Assembly: GCF_003289945.1 (NCBI RefSeq)
Contig: NZ_QMBP01000002.1
Coordinates: 496,001-560,000 of the forward strand
Origin: Mesorhizobium hawassense
GTDB taxonomy: Bacteria > Pseudomonadota > Alphaproteobacteria > Rhizobiales > Rhizobiaceae
Direction: 5' to 3'
DNA: 64,000 nt
A program made the position numbers and the translations under genes. Under the pieces are notes generated by a model. That model was not told where the DNA came from, did not search any database, and saw only the letters and a program-made list of their open reading frames with translations. The stretch's first letter is position 1; each line of letters starts with the position of its first letter. Below are positions 1-8,332 of the stretch, piece after piece.

Positions 1-251
1 CCTTCGACGTCTCGACCCCCTGGCCGCGTGAGGTCGCGGGGCGGACCATGGACAGCTATCACCGCTGGATGCAGGTCTCGGCCTTCGCCACGCTCGGCGG
101 TTGCCCGTCGCTCAACGTGCCGGCCGGCTTCGACGACAAAGGCCGGCCGATGGGTATGCAGTTGATCGGCCGCCCGCGCGGCGATTTGGGCGTGCTCAAA
201 GCCGGCGCCGCTTATGAGGCGACGCTGCCCTGGCCCACGGGCGCGGCCTGA
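1..251 (+). CDS. Amidase-signature family protein, C-terminal end (partial)
   Basis: The reading frame is open to the left edge of the window (first full codon at base 3) and ends at TGA 249-251, so only about 82 C-terminal residues are present. The segment 'ATLGGCPSLNVPAGF' followed by 'RPMGMQLIGRP' is the typical C-terminal part of amidase-signature (GatA-like) hydrolases, which cleave amide bonds with a Ser-cisSer-Lys triad. The catalytic residues lie outside the window. Substrate cannot be told; non-GatA members of this family in rhizobia are often paralogues of unknown specificity. Confidence 0.85.
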   Translation, partial: FDVSTPWPREVAGRTMDSYHRWMQVSAFATLGGCPSLNVPAGFDDKGRPMGMQLIGRPRGDLGVLKAGAAYEATLPWPTGAA

Positions 252-361
252 GCCGGTTGAGCGATCTTTGTCGGCAACGCGGGACGGCTTGCGCCGACAG
301 CGGCGCCGTGCATTGATCCGCGGCCACCGCCGCATCACCTCTATCCCGTTCGAGGAAGACC

Positions 362-976
362 ATGTCGCTGGAACTCTACGCAACCTATGTCGTCGCCTGC
401 ATCGTCATCATCCTGGTGCCCGGTCCGACGGTCACGCTGATCATCGCCAACAGCATCCGCCACGGCTCGCGCGCCGGGCTTGCCAATGTCGCCGGCACGC
501 AGGCGGGTCTCGCCATCATGATCGCCATCGTCGGCATCGGCCTCAACACGCTGATCGCCGGCATGGGCCACTGGTTTGAATGGGTACGCCTGATCGGCGC
601 CGCCTATCTGATCTGGATGGGCGTGCAGATGTTCCGCGCCAAAGGCACACTCAACCCCGACGGATCGGCCCGCAAACCGCGCGGCGGCTTCTTCCTGCAG
701 GGCTTCCTGGTGGCGATAAGCAATCCGAAGACGCTTGTCTTCTTTGGCGCCTTCTTCCCGCAGTTCATCGCGCCGCAGGGCAATTATACGCTGCAGATCG
801 TGGTGATGGGCCTGACCGCGATGATCTTCGCCGCCATGTCGGACTCGACCTACGCGCTTGCCGCCGGCCGTGCCGGCCGCCTGCTGTCGGCCAGCCGCGT
901 CAGGCTGATGTCGAGGATCAGCGGCAGTTTTCTCGTCGGCGGCGGCCTCTGGCTGGCGTTCTCCAAGGCGAAGTAA
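362..976 (+). CDS. LysE/RhtB family amino-acid exporter
   Basis: The 204-residue product is a polytopic inner-membrane protein of the LysE/RhtB family, which exports amino acids such as homoserine, threonine or lysine by proton exchange. It shows the early 'VPGPTVTLI' motif (about residues 19-27) and the conserved 'SNPKTLVFFGAFFPQF' stretch near residue 119, with five to six hydrophobic helices; length is normal for the family. ATG 362 follows GAGGAAG at a good distance. It stands alone between the amidase end and two small hypothetical genes, so the substrate cannot be inferred from context. Confidence 0.9.
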   Translation: MSLELYATYVVACIVIILVPGPTVTLIIANSIRHGSRAGLANVAGTQAGLAIMIAIVGIGLNTLIAGMGHWFEWVRLIGAAYLIWMGVQMFRAKGTLNPDGSARKPRGGFFLQGFLVAISNPKTLVFFGAFFPQFIAPQGNYTLQIVVMGLTAMIFAAMSDSTYALAAGRAGRLLSASRVRLMSRISGSFLVGGGLWLAFSKAK

Positions 977-1006
977 CAGCAGCCGAAAGCCCAGACCACA
1001 AAGTAC

Positions 1007-1047
1007 TTTTCCGCAAGCGGAAAGGCGGATTGAAAGTCAGCCTTTCC
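1007..1047. terminator. Nested inverted repeats after the LysE gene
   Basis: Two overlapping hairpins follow the LysE stop codon. TTTTCCGC (1007-1014) pairs with GCGGAAA (1017-1023), and GGAAAGGC (1019-1026) pairs with GCCTTTCC (1040-1047). Because the arms overlap, the two stems are mutually exclusive. No strong T-run follows, so termination is plausible but not proven. Confidence 0.45.
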
Positions 1048-1077
1048 GTCTCCACATGACTCGCGAGCAGGGGATTC

Positions 1078-1386
1078 ATGCTGGTGTCGTGGACTTATGC
1101 GAATGTGAAGAGAGACGTCCCTGGCGTGATCTTCATCATCGCCATGTTCGCTGCGATTTATGTATGTGGGCGCCCCAGCAACACCATCCCGATCCGGTCG
1201 GTCGACCCGGTTGACGCTACGGTCAAAAGTCTCGCTTGGGACGGTATCAAGACATATGCGCTGCTGCTCGAAAACGATTCGATGGTGTTCGTCCAGGACG
1301 ATCGCCCGTATTTGCTAGGCTCGCACGTGGCAATCGAGCGCGTCACCCGCAACGACGGCTCCGTCTTCTACCGATTTCCAGAATGA
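1078..1386 (+). CDS. Small membrane-anchored protein of unknown function (first of a tandem pair)
   Basis: This is a 102-residue protein with one hydrophobic helix (about residues 16-31) followed by a small soluble domain ending 'DRPYLLGSHVAIERVTRNDG'. I do not recognise a named family. The start ATG 1078 follows AGGGG. Its C-terminal half resembles that of the next gene: both have a helix, an acidic 'D..D.' strand, a Gly-Ser before a hydrophobic-Glu-Arg triplet, and a final 'YR'. The two therefore look like diverged tandem copies. The topology suggests an exported or periplasmic-facing domain. Confidence 0.6.
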   Translation: MLVSWTYANVKRDVPGVIFIIAMFAAIYVCGRPSNTIPIRSVDPVDATVKSLAWDGIKTYALLLENDSMVFVQDDRPYLLGSHVAIERVTRNDGSVFYRFPE

Positions 1387-1406
1387 GCGGCGGCGAGGAT
1401 CGTTCA

Positions 1407-1784
1407 ATGGGGCATACACGGATTTCGCTTCTGCATCGCCTGCTTCTGTTCACGGAAGTGTACCGTGACACAATTATTCGTGCCGCGTGCTTAGGCGTTT
1501 TTGCATTGGTCGCCGTTGGCTACGTCGCGCGGATGGAAGCCAATCCAGTTGTTGCGACGGAGCGCGTGACGGGCGTGGTCGAATCCATCAGAGTGCCGAT
1601 CAATCCGAACGGCAGTGCCGGCCGCGCGCTTTACTACAGCTACGATGTCCGTCTCGACGACGACAAAGCGCTGATATTCATCGATGACGATGTTGGAACA
1701 CCGCATCCCGTGGGCTCGGTGCTCCCTCTTGAACGCCAGCACCATAAGAGCGGCGCCGACACCTATCGATTGCTCGATGGGTGA
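1407..1784 (+). CDS. Small membrane-anchored protein of unknown function (second of a tandem pair)
   Basis: A 125-residue protein with one transmembrane helix (about residues 24-41) and a C-terminal domain containing 'IDDDVGTPHPVGSVLPLER'. ATG 1407 is chosen because GAGGA at 1395-1399 sits 7 bases upstream. An in-frame ATG at 1383 overlaps the previous stop codon (ATGA), so the two genes are almost certainly co-transcribed either way. The pattern of helix, acidic strand, GS-x-hydrophobic-ER and terminal YR parallels the upstream protein. No function can be assigned. Confidence 0.6.
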   Translation: MGHTRISLLHRLLLFTEVYRDTIIRAACLGVFALVAVGYVARMEANPVVATERVTGVVESIRVPINPNGSAGRALYYSYDVRLDDDKALIFIDDDVGTPHPVGSVLPLERQHHKSGADTYRLLDG

Positions 1785-1815
1785 CGACGCACGCTCGGTT
1801 GGTTTGCTTTGACGT

Positions 1816-2760
1816 TCAGTTGAGCCGCCCGAGCCGCTCCACCAGCAGCGCGAAGAAGCCATCATGGTCGATGTCGCGCATCACCATGGCGTTCTTCTCG
1901 CGCTTGGTGACGCCCCACCAGTCGATCACCGTCATGCCCATGGTGAGCTCCGACGCAGTCTCGACGCTGACATTGCAGCGGCGTCCCTTGAACAGCTCAG
2001 GCTTGAGCAGATAGGTGATCACGCACGGATCGTGCAGCGGCCCGCCATCGGTGCCATATTTTTCCTCGTCGTAGCGCTCGAAGAATTCCAGCATCTCGGC
2101 GGTCGCGGTGCCGACCTTGGTGCCGAGCTGGCGGAAAGCCTGGATGCGCGTTGAGGTGGTCAGCGCCTTGTGGGTGACGTCGAGCGGCATCATCACGATC
2201 GGAATGCCCGATTTGAACACCAGATCGGCCGCCTGCGGGTCGACATAGATGTTGAATTCGGCGGCCGGCGTGACGTTGCCGCCTTCGAAAAAGCCGCCGC
2301 CCATCAAGACGATTTCCTTGATGCGCGGCGCGATCCTCGGCTCGCGGATCAGCGCCAGCGCGATGTTGGTGAGCGGGCCGAGCGGGCAGAGCGTGATCGT
2401 GCCGCTTTCCTCGCGCATCAGCGTCTCGACGATGAAATCGACGGCATATTGTTTCTGCAACGGCATGGTCGGCTCAGGCAGTTGCGGGCCGTTCAGCCCA
2501 GTCTTGCCATGCACTTCCTCGGCGGTGACGAGTTGGCGCGCCAGCGGGCGGATGGCGCCGGCATAGACCTTGACGTCGGGCCTGCCGGCCAACTCGCAGA
2601 TCTTGCGGGCATTGTTCTGGGTCAGCTTCAGCGGCACGTTGCCTGCAACCGCGGTGATACCGAGGATCTCGAGCTCCGAACTGCCGAGCGCCAGCAATAT
2701 GGCGACGGCGTCGTCCTGGCCGGGATCCGTGTCGATGATGATCTTTCTGGACTGGGGCAT
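1816..2760 (-). CDS. Nucleoside hydrolase (inosine/uridine-preferring family)
   Basis: The 314-residue product belongs to the IU-nucleoside hydrolase family, cytoplasmic calcium enzymes that split ribonucleosides into base and ribose for salvage. The N-terminal D10-T-D12-P-G-Q-D16-D17 motif is the calcium/ribose-binding signature. The middle has 'LCPLGPLTNIALAL' and 'LMGGGFFEGGNVTPAAEFN', and 'GGPLHDPC' near residue 240 carries the catalytic-region His and Asp. Length is typical. AAGGAA precedes ATG 2760. It is convergent with the small protein pair and has no operon partner, so base specificity (RihA, RihB or RihC-like) is not resolved. Confidence 0.93.
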   Translation of the reverse strand: MPQSRKIIIDTDPGQDDAVAILLALGSSELEILGITAVAGNVPLKLTQNNARKICELAGRPDVKVYAGAIRPLARQLVTAEEVHGKTGLNGPQLPEPTMPLQKQYAVDFIVETLMREESGTITLCPLGPLTNIALALIREPRIAPRIKEIVLMGGGFFEGGNVTPAAEFNIYVDPQAADLVFKSGIPIVMMPLDVTHKALTTSTRIQAFRQLGTKVGTATAEMLEFFERYDEEKYGTDGGPLHDPCVITYLLKPELFKGRRCNVSVETASELTMGMTVIDWWGVTKREKNAMVMRDIDHDGFFALLVERLGRLN

Positions 2761-2797
2761 TTCAATTCCTTTTGGGAGTCTTTTTGGGCGGGGTCTA

Positions 2798-2890
2798 GGG
2801 CATGATCCCGAACCGGTTTTCGGACAAGATCATGCTCCAACTAAGAGCTGAAACAGGGTGGCGGTTCAACGAAACGTCATCCTGATTTCA
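2798..2890. repeat. RIME-like palindromic intergenic element, copy 1
   Basis: Arms GCATGATC (2800-2807) and GATCATGC (2828-2835) form hairpin A around CCGAA...TTTCGG. A degenerate second palindrome (GGCGGTTCAACGAAACGTC, about 2860-2878) follows, ending 'CATCCTGATTTCAG'. The same two-part layout recurs at 12104 and 27353, and hairpin A alone at 10688. This matches the two-palindrome layout known for Rhizobium-specific intergenic mosaic elements. It lies between the nucleoside hydrolase promoter side and the Hsp20 leader. Confidence 0.85.
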
Positions 2891-2900
2891 GTGGCTTGAA

Positions 2901-2995
2901 CTTGATCGCGCGGCGGACCATATCAAGACCATCGGGAAAAATGCCATCCGGGTTTTTCCAGTTTGTGTCGCTCTTCAGAGGACAGTGTAACAATG
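2901..2995 (+). promoter_or_regulatory. Probable ROSE-type RNA thermometer in the Hsp20 leader
   Basis: Three successive stem-loops occupy the leader. CTTGAT (2901-2906) pairs with ATCAAG (2922-2927). GGAAAAA (2935-2941) pairs with TTTTTCC (2953-2959). TGTC-G-CTC (2966-2973) pairs with GAG-GACA (2978-2984), with G2970 bulged. The last hairpin buries the Shine-Dalgarno AGAGGA (2977-2982) of the Hsp20 gene. It contains T-C-G-C-T (2968-2972), matching the UYGCU core that carries the bulged G in known ROSE elements. ROSE elements are established on small heat-shock genes of rhizobia; this assignment is from pairing read by eye. Confidence 0.78.
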
Positions 2996-3418
2996 AGTCG
3001 AATGACGCCCTTCTCCAGCCCGCTTCTTCTGGGTTTCGATGCCATGGAAAAGACGCTTGAGCGTCTGGCGAAGTCGGGCGACAGCTACCCTCCCTACAAC
3101 ATCGAGCGCCTGAACGCTGCCGACGGCAACGCCGAGAGGCTGCGCATCACGCTCGCCGTGGCGGGTTTCGCCGAAAGCGACCTCGATGTCACCACGGAGG
3201 AAAACCAGCTCATCGTGCGCGGCCGTCAGACCGACGACACCGAGCGCGAATTCCTCCACCGCGGCATCGCCGCGCGCCAGTTCCAGCGCTGTTTCGTGCT
3301 GGCGGACGGCATGCGGGTGATCGCGGCGGAACTGAAGAACGGGCTGCTGTCTATCGATCTCGACCGGCCGGAGGCCGAGCGGCTTGTACGGAAAATAAAC
3401 ATATCGGTGAAAGACTGA
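2993..3418 (+). CDS. Small heat-shock protein, Hsp20 / alpha-crystallin family
   Basis: The 141-residue protein is a small heat-shock chaperone that holds unfolding proteins in the cytoplasm. The alpha-crystallin domain spans about residues 35-130: 'LRITLAVAGFAESDLDVTTE', then 'LIVRGRQ', 'EFLHRGIAARQFQRCFVLAD' and 'LKNGLLSIDL'. ATG 2993 (MSRMTPF) is preferred over a non-native upstream extension because AGAGGA lies at 2977-2982. That ribosome site is inside the hairpin described as a ROSE thermometer, so heat-induced translation is likely. The DUF1150 gene follows on the same strand, a pairing common in Rhizobiales. Confidence 0.93.
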   Translation: MSRMTPFSSPLLLGFDAMEKTLERLAKSGDSYPPYNIERLNAADGNAERLRITLAVAGFAESDLDVTTEENQLIVRGRQTDDTEREFLHRGIAARQFQRCFVLADGMRVIAAELKNGLLSIDLDRPEAERLVRKINISVKD

Positions 3419-3481
3419 TCTTCGCCGATGGCTCTTTGCGAGGCGGCCAATCCTGGCGTCCTCGCGCCAAGGAGGCTTGTA

Positions 3482-3739
3482 ATGACCAGAACTGACGAAG
3501 TGAACACCATGACCAGCGGCGAACTCGCCCATCTCGGCGAAGGTTCGGTCGCTTATCTCAGGAAAGTGTCGAGCGACGACCTGCGCGGCCGCTTCCCCGG
3601 CCTCGAGGAAATCGCTCCTGGCATGGAGCTGTGGGCGCTGTTTGCCGCCAACGGCCAGCCGATCCTGCTTTCCGATGCCCGTGACCGGGCGCTGGCGGGT
3701 GCGCTGGAGAACGACCTGACCACAGTCGCGATCCACTAA
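3482..3739 (+). CDS. DUF1150 family protein
   Basis: An 85-residue acidic protein of the DUF1150 family, found in alphaproteobacteria and commonly placed after an Hsp20 gene; its function is unknown. The core 'LAHLGEGSVAYLRKV' and 'MELWALFAANGQPILLSD' is typical. The start at ATG 3482 is fixed by a strong AAGGAGG at 3469-3475, six bases upstream; a longer frame reaching 3428 lacks a ribosome site. The 63-base gap after the Hsp20 gene suggests one transcript. Confidence 0.85.
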   Translation: MTRTDEVNTMTSGELAHLGEGSVAYLRKVSSDDLRGRFPGLEEIAPGMELWALFAANGQPILLSDARDRALAGALENDLTTVAIH

Positions 3740-3751
3740 CGCGACTTCAGG

Positions 3752-3791
3752 CCTTCGAAATGAAAGGGCCGCTCGCGGCGGCCCCCGAAGG
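3752..3791. terminator. Bidirectional terminator between DUF1150 and ptsN
   Basis: GGGCCGC (3766-3772) pairs perfectly with GCGGCCC (3778-3784) around a 5-base loop. It is enclosed by an outer pair CCTTCG (3752-3757) and CGAAGG (3786-3791). It lies between two convergent genes, as expected for a shared terminator; there is no long T-run. Confidence 0.6.
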
Positions 3792-3815
3792 ATTCAATCC
3801 AAAAGACAGGAAACT

Positions 3816-4280
3816 TCAGGCCGCGTGCGAGGCCTGCGTGTCCGACAGGAGAGCGTGGATCGCCACCGCATCGCGCGTGCCCCTGATCTTGGCGACCGTA
3901 TCGGCATCGCGCAGCACGCGCGCGATGCGCGACAGCGCCTTGAGATGGTCGGCACCCGCGCCTTCGGGCGCCAGCAGCAAAAACACAAGGTCCACCGGCT
4001 GGTCGTCCAGCGCCTCGAAATCGACCGGCGTTTCCAGCCGGGCGAAGACGCCCGCGATCCGCTTCACGCCGGCGAGCTTGCCGTGCGGAATGGCGATGCC
4101 GTTGCCGACGCCGGTCGAGCCCAGCCGTTCGCGCTGCAGGATGGTGTCGAACACCTCCCGCTCCGGAATCCCCGAAATCGCCGCGGCCCTCTCCGACAGC
4201 AATTGCAGAAGCTGCTTTTTGGAATTCGCCTTCAACGCCGGCATGATCGCCGGAACGCTGATGAGATCACTGAGATCCAT
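3816..4280 (-). CDS. ptsN: Nitrogen-regulatory PTS protein EIIA-Ntr
   Basis: The 154-residue protein is the terminal phospho-acceptor of the regulatory nitrogen PTS (PtsP-NPr-EIIA), which in alphaproteobacteria influences potassium, carbon and nitrogen signalling. The active-site histidine is H66 in 'GNGIAIPHGK', followed by the family strand 'VDLVFLLLAPEG'. It is the last gene of the minus-strand block rpoN-hpf-ptsN, 62 bases after hpf, the same order as in other rhizobia and many proteobacteria. AGGGA precedes the ATG. Confidence 0.95.
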   Translation of the reverse strand: MDLSDLISVPAIMPALKANSKKQLLQLLSERAAAISGIPEREVFDTILQRERLGSTGVGNGIAIPHGKLAGVKRIAGVFARLETPVDFEALDDQPVDLVFLLLAPEGAGADHLKALSRIARVLRDADTVAKIRGTRDAVAIHALLSDTQASHAA

Positions 4281-4342
4281 GCTTGAAAAATCCCTTGCTC
4301 GCCTTGCCGCGCCAGTCGTCGCCCCCTCGCGCGGCCGGCTTC

Positions 4343-4924
4343 TTATCCCTGCGCGACTTTGGTCGTCGACGGATCGATCCAGCCGATGTTGCCATCCGGC
4401 CGGCGGTAGACGATGTTGAGATGGTCGTTCCCGGCATTGCGGAACAGGAAGACCGGGCTGTCGCTGTTGTCGAGCTCGATGACAGCCGACGCCACCGACA
4501 TGGTCCGCAGCGTCATGCTTGATTCGGCGACGATGGCCGGAGCGAAATCCTCCGGAATGTCTTCCTCATCGTCGGTGAGAGGCGCCATCACGGTGTAGGC
4601 GATGTCGGTCGGCTCCTCGCCATTGCCGGTATTGCGCGACTTCAGCCGGCGCTTGTAGCGCCGCAGCCGCGTTTCCAGGCGATCGGCCGCCGCCTCGAAG
4701 GCGAGCGTCGGGTCCTGGGCATCGCCGGTCGCCTGCAAGGAAGCGCCGGAATCGAGCCGGATCATGCAGTCGGCGGAGAAACGCGACCCCGATTTGATGA
4801 CCGTGACATGTCCTGAAAAACCCCGATCGAAATATTTCTCGATCGCTTCGCCGACACGGTCGTTGATGCGCGTGCGAAACGCATCGCCAATGTCCATGTG
4901 TTTTCCCGAAATGCGTAGATTCAT
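4343..4924 (-). CDS. hpf: Ribosome hibernation promoting factor, long form
   Basis: The 193-residue protein has the N-terminal HPF/YfiA domain (residues 1-100, 'MNLRISGKHMDIGDAFRTRI', basic 'RLRRYKRRLKSR'). It also has the C-terminal extension (about 130-190, 'PVFLFRNAGNDHLNIVYRRPDGNIGWIDP') that marks the long form. Long HPF dimerises two 70S ribosomes into inactive 100S particles in stationary phase. It lies between rpoN and ptsN. The 276 bases upstream, up to the rpoN stop codon, contain no gene and probably hold its own promoter. Confidence 0.95.
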   Translation of the reverse strand: MNLRISGKHMDIGDAFRTRINDRVGEAIEKYFDRGFSGHVTVIKSGSRFSADCMIRLDSGASLQATGDAQDPTLAFEAAADRLETRLRRYKRRLKSRNTGNGEEPTDIAYTVMAPLTDDEEDIPEDFAPAIVAESSMTLRTMSVASAVIELDNSDSPVFLFRNAGNDHLNIVYRRPDGNIGWIDPSTTKVAQG

Positions 4925-5200
4925 CTGAAAACTGACCTTCCTTGCCCAGGCTTCAAACTGTTCCCGAGTTTATACCCGTGGTGCGCGCGCACAAGCTTCG
5001 CAGCGGCATGCGCGCCGATTTTAGACCCGAACTTTTCGGTTGATCACAAGTCGCCTTCTCGGCCGTCCATGGCCTTGTCTGACGGACCCATTCGCAAGCT
5101 GGCATTACCGCCCTGCTCATGCGGGCGGGCTTCTAGACACTTCATTGCGGCTTGTCAATGAAGCTTGAGAATTGTGGAAAATCAGCCATCCGGCGGGCTT

Positions 5201-6730
5201 TCAACGCCCAGCGTTAGCCAGCGCCCTTTTTTCCCGCCGCCGCTGCACCGATGATGGAATGTTCATGCCTTCGCGATATTTCGCGACGGTGCGGCGCGCG
5301 ATATCGACGCCGCTTTGCTTGAGCATGTCGACGATGGCGTCGTCGGAGAGCACGTCGGCGGGCTTTTCCTCGTCGATCATCTGCTTGATGCGGTCGCGCA
5401 CGGCCTCGGACGAATGCGCTTCGCCGCCTTCCGCCGAGGCGATCGACGCGGTGAAGAAATAACGCAGCTCGAAGACGCCGCGCGGCGTCAGCATATATTT
5501 GTTGGCGGTGACACGGCTGACCGTCGATTCATGCATGCCGATGGCATCGGCCACCGTGCGCAGGTTGAGCGGCTTCAGATGGCGCACGCCGTGGACGAGG
5601 AAGGCGTCCTGCTGCCGCACGATCTCGGACGCCACCTTGAGGATGGTCTTGGCCCGCTGGTCGAGGCTGCGCGTCAGCCAGTTGGCGTTCTGCAGGCATT
5701 CGGCGAGAAAGTCCTTTTCCGCCTGATCCTTGGCGTGGCTCGAAACGCGGGCGAAATAGACATTGTCCACCAGCACGCGCGGCAGCGTGTCGGCGTTGAG
5801 CTCCACCGCCCAGCTGCCGTCATTGGCGGAGCGGACCTCGACATCGGCGATGATCGCATCGCTGGCGCCGCCCGAAAACGCCAGGCCTGGCCGCGGATCG
5901 AGCGCGCGGATCTCGGCCAGCATGTCTAGAATATCCTCCTCGTCGACGCCGCAGATGCGTTTCAGCGTCTGGAAATCCCGCCGCGCTAGAAGCTCGAGAT
6001 TGGCGACCAGCGCCTTCATCGCCGGATCGAGCCGGTCGCGGGCCGCCAGTTGCAGCGACAGGCATTCGGCAAGGTCGCGCGCGAAAAGTCCGGCCGGCTC
6101 GAAGGTCTGGCAGACGCCAAGCACGCGCGATACCGCCACGCCGTCCGTACCGAGCCGGGCCGCGATCTCATCGAGGTCGGTGCGCAGATAACCGGCTTCG
6201 TCGAGCCCGTCGGCGAGCTCTCCCGCGATCAGGCGCTCGCCCGGACTGAGCGAAGCAAGCGCGATCTGCTCGCCGACATGTTCGCGCAGCGTGACGACCG
6301 CCGCGGCCATGTCGCCGACATCGAACCCTTCCGATGATGCCGTGCCCGCGCCGCCGCCAGCGGCCGACTTCCACTGCGCCGTGAGATCCGGGCCCAGCCT
6401 CTCACTGGTGCCGGGATCGTCGGGAAACAGGTTCTCCAGGGAAGAATCGAGCTTTTGCGAGATCGCTTCCGCGCTCCACTCGGTCTCGCCCTCGAACCAG
6501 TCGCCATCGGCATCCTTTTCCGGGGCGGTCTCGCCCTTCTGGGATTGATCGCCGGTGGCATCGTCCTGCGGTTCTGCCCGCTCCAACAGCGGGTTACGTT
6601 CGATCTCCTCGTCGATGAAGCGTTCGAGTTCGACATGGGTGAGCTGCAGCAGCCGGATCGACTGCATCAGTTGCGGCGTCATCACCAGCGACTGGGATTG
6701 TCTGAGCTGCAGTTTGGCTGCCAGCGCCAT
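5201..6730 (-). CDS. rpoN: RNA polymerase sigma-54 factor
   Basis: The 509-residue protein is sigma-54, which directs transcription from -24/-12 promoters with AAA+ activators (nitrogen fixation, nitrogen assimilation, dicarboxylate transport). Region I is the Gln/Leu-rich start 'LQLRQSQSLVMTPQLMQSI', followed by an acidic region II (about 60-130). The core-binding and HTH regions end with the RpoN box 'ARRTVAKYRE' at about residues 478-487. ATG 6730 (MALAAKL) is chosen as in other rhizobial RpoN proteins; a TTG at 6742 would add four residues. It follows lptB after 178 non-coding bases. Confidence 0.95.
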   Translation of the reverse strand: MALAAKLQLRQSQSLVMTPQLMQSIRLLQLTHVELERFIDEEIERNPLLERAEPQDDATGDQSQKGETAPEKDADGDWFEGETEWSAEAISQKLDSSLENLFPDDPGTSERLGPDLTAQWKSAAGGGAGTASSEGFDVGDMAAAVVTLREHVGEQIALASLSPGERLIAGELADGLDEAGYLRTDLDEIAARLGTDGVAVSRVLGVCQTFEPAGLFARDLAECLSLQLAARDRLDPAMKALVANLELLARRDFQTLKRICGVDEEDILDMLAEIRALDPRPGLAFSGGASDAIIADVEVRSANDGSWAVELNADTLPRVLVDNVYFARVSSHAKDQAEKDFLAECLQNANWLTRSLDQRAKTILKVASEIVRQQDAFLVHGVRHLKPLNLRTVADAIGMHESTVSRVTANKYMLTPRGVFELRYFFTASIASAEGGEAHSSEAVRDRIKQMIDEEKPADVLSDDAIVDMLKQSGVDIARRTVAKYREGMNIPSSVQRRREKRALANAGR

Positions 6731-6920
6731 GGTGTGATTCAAACGCCTCGTCTACGCATCGGACCCTTGCCGAAGCAGATTTTCCCGGCCAGTCATAAAA
6801 ACTGGCCCGGCTTTTGCTTGTCAAGGAAAACGCTAGCAGGAGCGGCTTACCGGAGCGTTATCTGGTGCAGAATTCGCGCCAAACCAGTCGAAATTCACCC
6901 CAGGGAAACGTATTTCACGC

Positions 6921-7739
6921 TCAGAGCGTGAAACCCTCGCCGAGATAGAGACGCCGCACATCGGCATTGGCGACGATCTCGTCGGCCCGGCCATGCGTCA
7001 GCACCTGGCCGGCATGGATGATGTAGGCGCGGTCGATCAGGCCGAGCGTCTCGCGCACATTGTGGTCGGTGATCAGGACGCCGATGCCGCGCGCCGTGAG
7101 ATGGCGCACCAGCTGCTGGATATCGGCGACGGCGATCGGATCGATGCCGGCGAAGGGCTCATCGAGCAGCATATAGGCCGGCCGCGTCGCCAGCGCCCGC
7201 GCGATCTCGAGGCGCCGCCGCTCACCGCCCGACAGCGACATCGACGGCGCCTTGCGCAGGTGGCTGATGTGGAATTCCTCGAGCAGTTCGTCGAGGTTGC
7301 GTTCGCGCACCTTGCGATCCTTTTCGACCACTTCCAATACTGCGCGGATATTCTGCTCGACATTCAGGCCGCGGAAGATCGACGCTTCCTGCGGCAGATA
7401 GCCGATGCCAAGACGGGCGCGCCGGTACATCGGCATCGAGGTGACATCGAAACCGTCGATCTCGATCGAGCCTTCGTCGACGGGCACGAGGCCGGTGACC
7501 ATATAGAAACAGGTGGTCTTGCCGGCGCCGTTGGGACCGAGCAGGCCGACCGCCTCCCCCGCGCGCACGCCAATCGTGACGCCGCTCACCACCTTGCGGC
7601 CCTTGTAGCTCTTGGTCAGGCCCTTGGCGATCAGGGTGCCCTTGAACTTTTCCTTGTCGGCGCCGACCGTCGCCGACGCAGCCGGCCGAGCGGCCGCCCG
7701 CCCCGGAAGACGGGCAAGCAGCGATGTTACGCCGGCCAT
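6921..7739 (-). CDS. lptB: LPS export ABC transporter ATP-binding protein
   Basis: The 272-residue ATPase powers extraction of lipopolysaccharide from the inner membrane with LptF and LptG. Walker A is 'GPNGAGKTT' (residues 68-76), the signature is 'LSGGERRR', and Walker B is '[11 protein letters not shown]'. A 35-residue Ala/Arg-rich N-terminal extension precedes the usual domain. ATG 7739 overlaps the lptA stop (TAATG), showing translational coupling. The frame stays open further upstream through lptA, but that part is not coding. The gene follows lptC-lptA and precedes rpoN, the conserved rhizobial order. Confidence 0.95.
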   Translation of the reverse strand: MAGVTSLLARLPGRAAARPAASATVGADKEKFKGTLIAKGLTKSYKGRKVVSGVTIGVRAGEAVGLLGPNGAGKTTCFYMVTGLVPVDEGSIEIDGFDVTSMPMYRRARLGIGYLPQEASIFRGLNVEQNIRAVLEVVEKDRKVRERNLDELLEEFHISHLRKAPSMSLSGGERRRLEIARALATRPAYMLLDEPFAGIDPIAVADIQQLVRHLTARGIGVLITDHNVRETLGLIDRAYIIHAGQVLTHGRADEIVANADVRRLYLGEGFTL

Positions 7740-8332
7740 TAGTTGCTCGACGCTCCCTGCTGCTGCGCGTCCTGCTTCTGCGGCTTGAACATCATGATGA
7801 CGCGAGGGCAACCTTCCACATTGCCGAGGCCGCTCTTCATCTGCACGGTGAGCTTGCAGCCCTTGAGCACGTTGTCGCCTTGCGACAGAACCACTTCCTT
7901 GCCCGAAAGCACCAGCACCTGCGTCTTCATGTCGAACTTCCCGGTGTCGCCGGTGGCGATCTGGTCGTTCGATTTGATGTAGACTTTGTTCTCGACCTCC
8001 AGATGGTCGATGTTGGCGGCACCCGTCATCGCCGACGCGCCGGCCGCCGCGCTTTTGTCGGCCTTGGGATCCTTGACGTAGTAAACTGTCATCTTGCCGG
8101 CCTTGAGCAGGGTCGGCCCCTGATTGACGGTCACATTGCCGCTGAACACGGCCATGCTGTCGGCCTGCCGGACCTCGAGCTTGTCGCTCTCGATCTGGAT
8201 CGGCTGGTCGCCCGACAGCTTCAGCCCCGGGATCTGGCTGGTCGCGCTCGATTGCGCGAACGAATGCGCCGTTCCCAGAAACAGCAATGCGGAAGCAGCG
8301 CCCAGAAGCCATGCGGATTTACTGCGACGCAT
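7739..8332 (-). CDS. lptA: LPS transport periplasmic protein LptA
   Basis: LptA forms the periplasmic bridge that carries lipopolysaccharide to the outer membrane. The 197-residue protein starts with a signal peptide ([17 protein letters not shown]...AHSFA). The OstA-type beta-jellyroll follows: '[22 protein letters not shown]', '[11 protein letters not shown]' and '[14 protein letters not shown]'. ATG 8332 is preferred because GGAG lies five bases before it; GTG 8344 in frame is an alternative. The start lies inside the end of lptC (14-base overlap), so the two are coupled. Confidence 0.92.
   Translation of the reverse strand: MRRSKSAWLLGAASALLFLGTAHSFAQSSATSQIPGLKLSGDQPIQIESDKLEVRQADSMAVFSGNVTVNQGPTLLKAGKMTVYYVKDPKADKSAAAGASAMTGAANIDHLEVENKVYIKSNDQIATGDTGKFDMKTQVLVLSGKEVVLSQGDNVLKGCKLTVQMKSGLGNVEGCPRVIMMFKPQKQDAQQQGASSN

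Noticed and set aside
7740..8312. Upstream extension of the lptB reading frame through lptA
   Set aside because: lptA in the other frame has a signal peptide and family motifs; lptB starts at the TAATG overlap.
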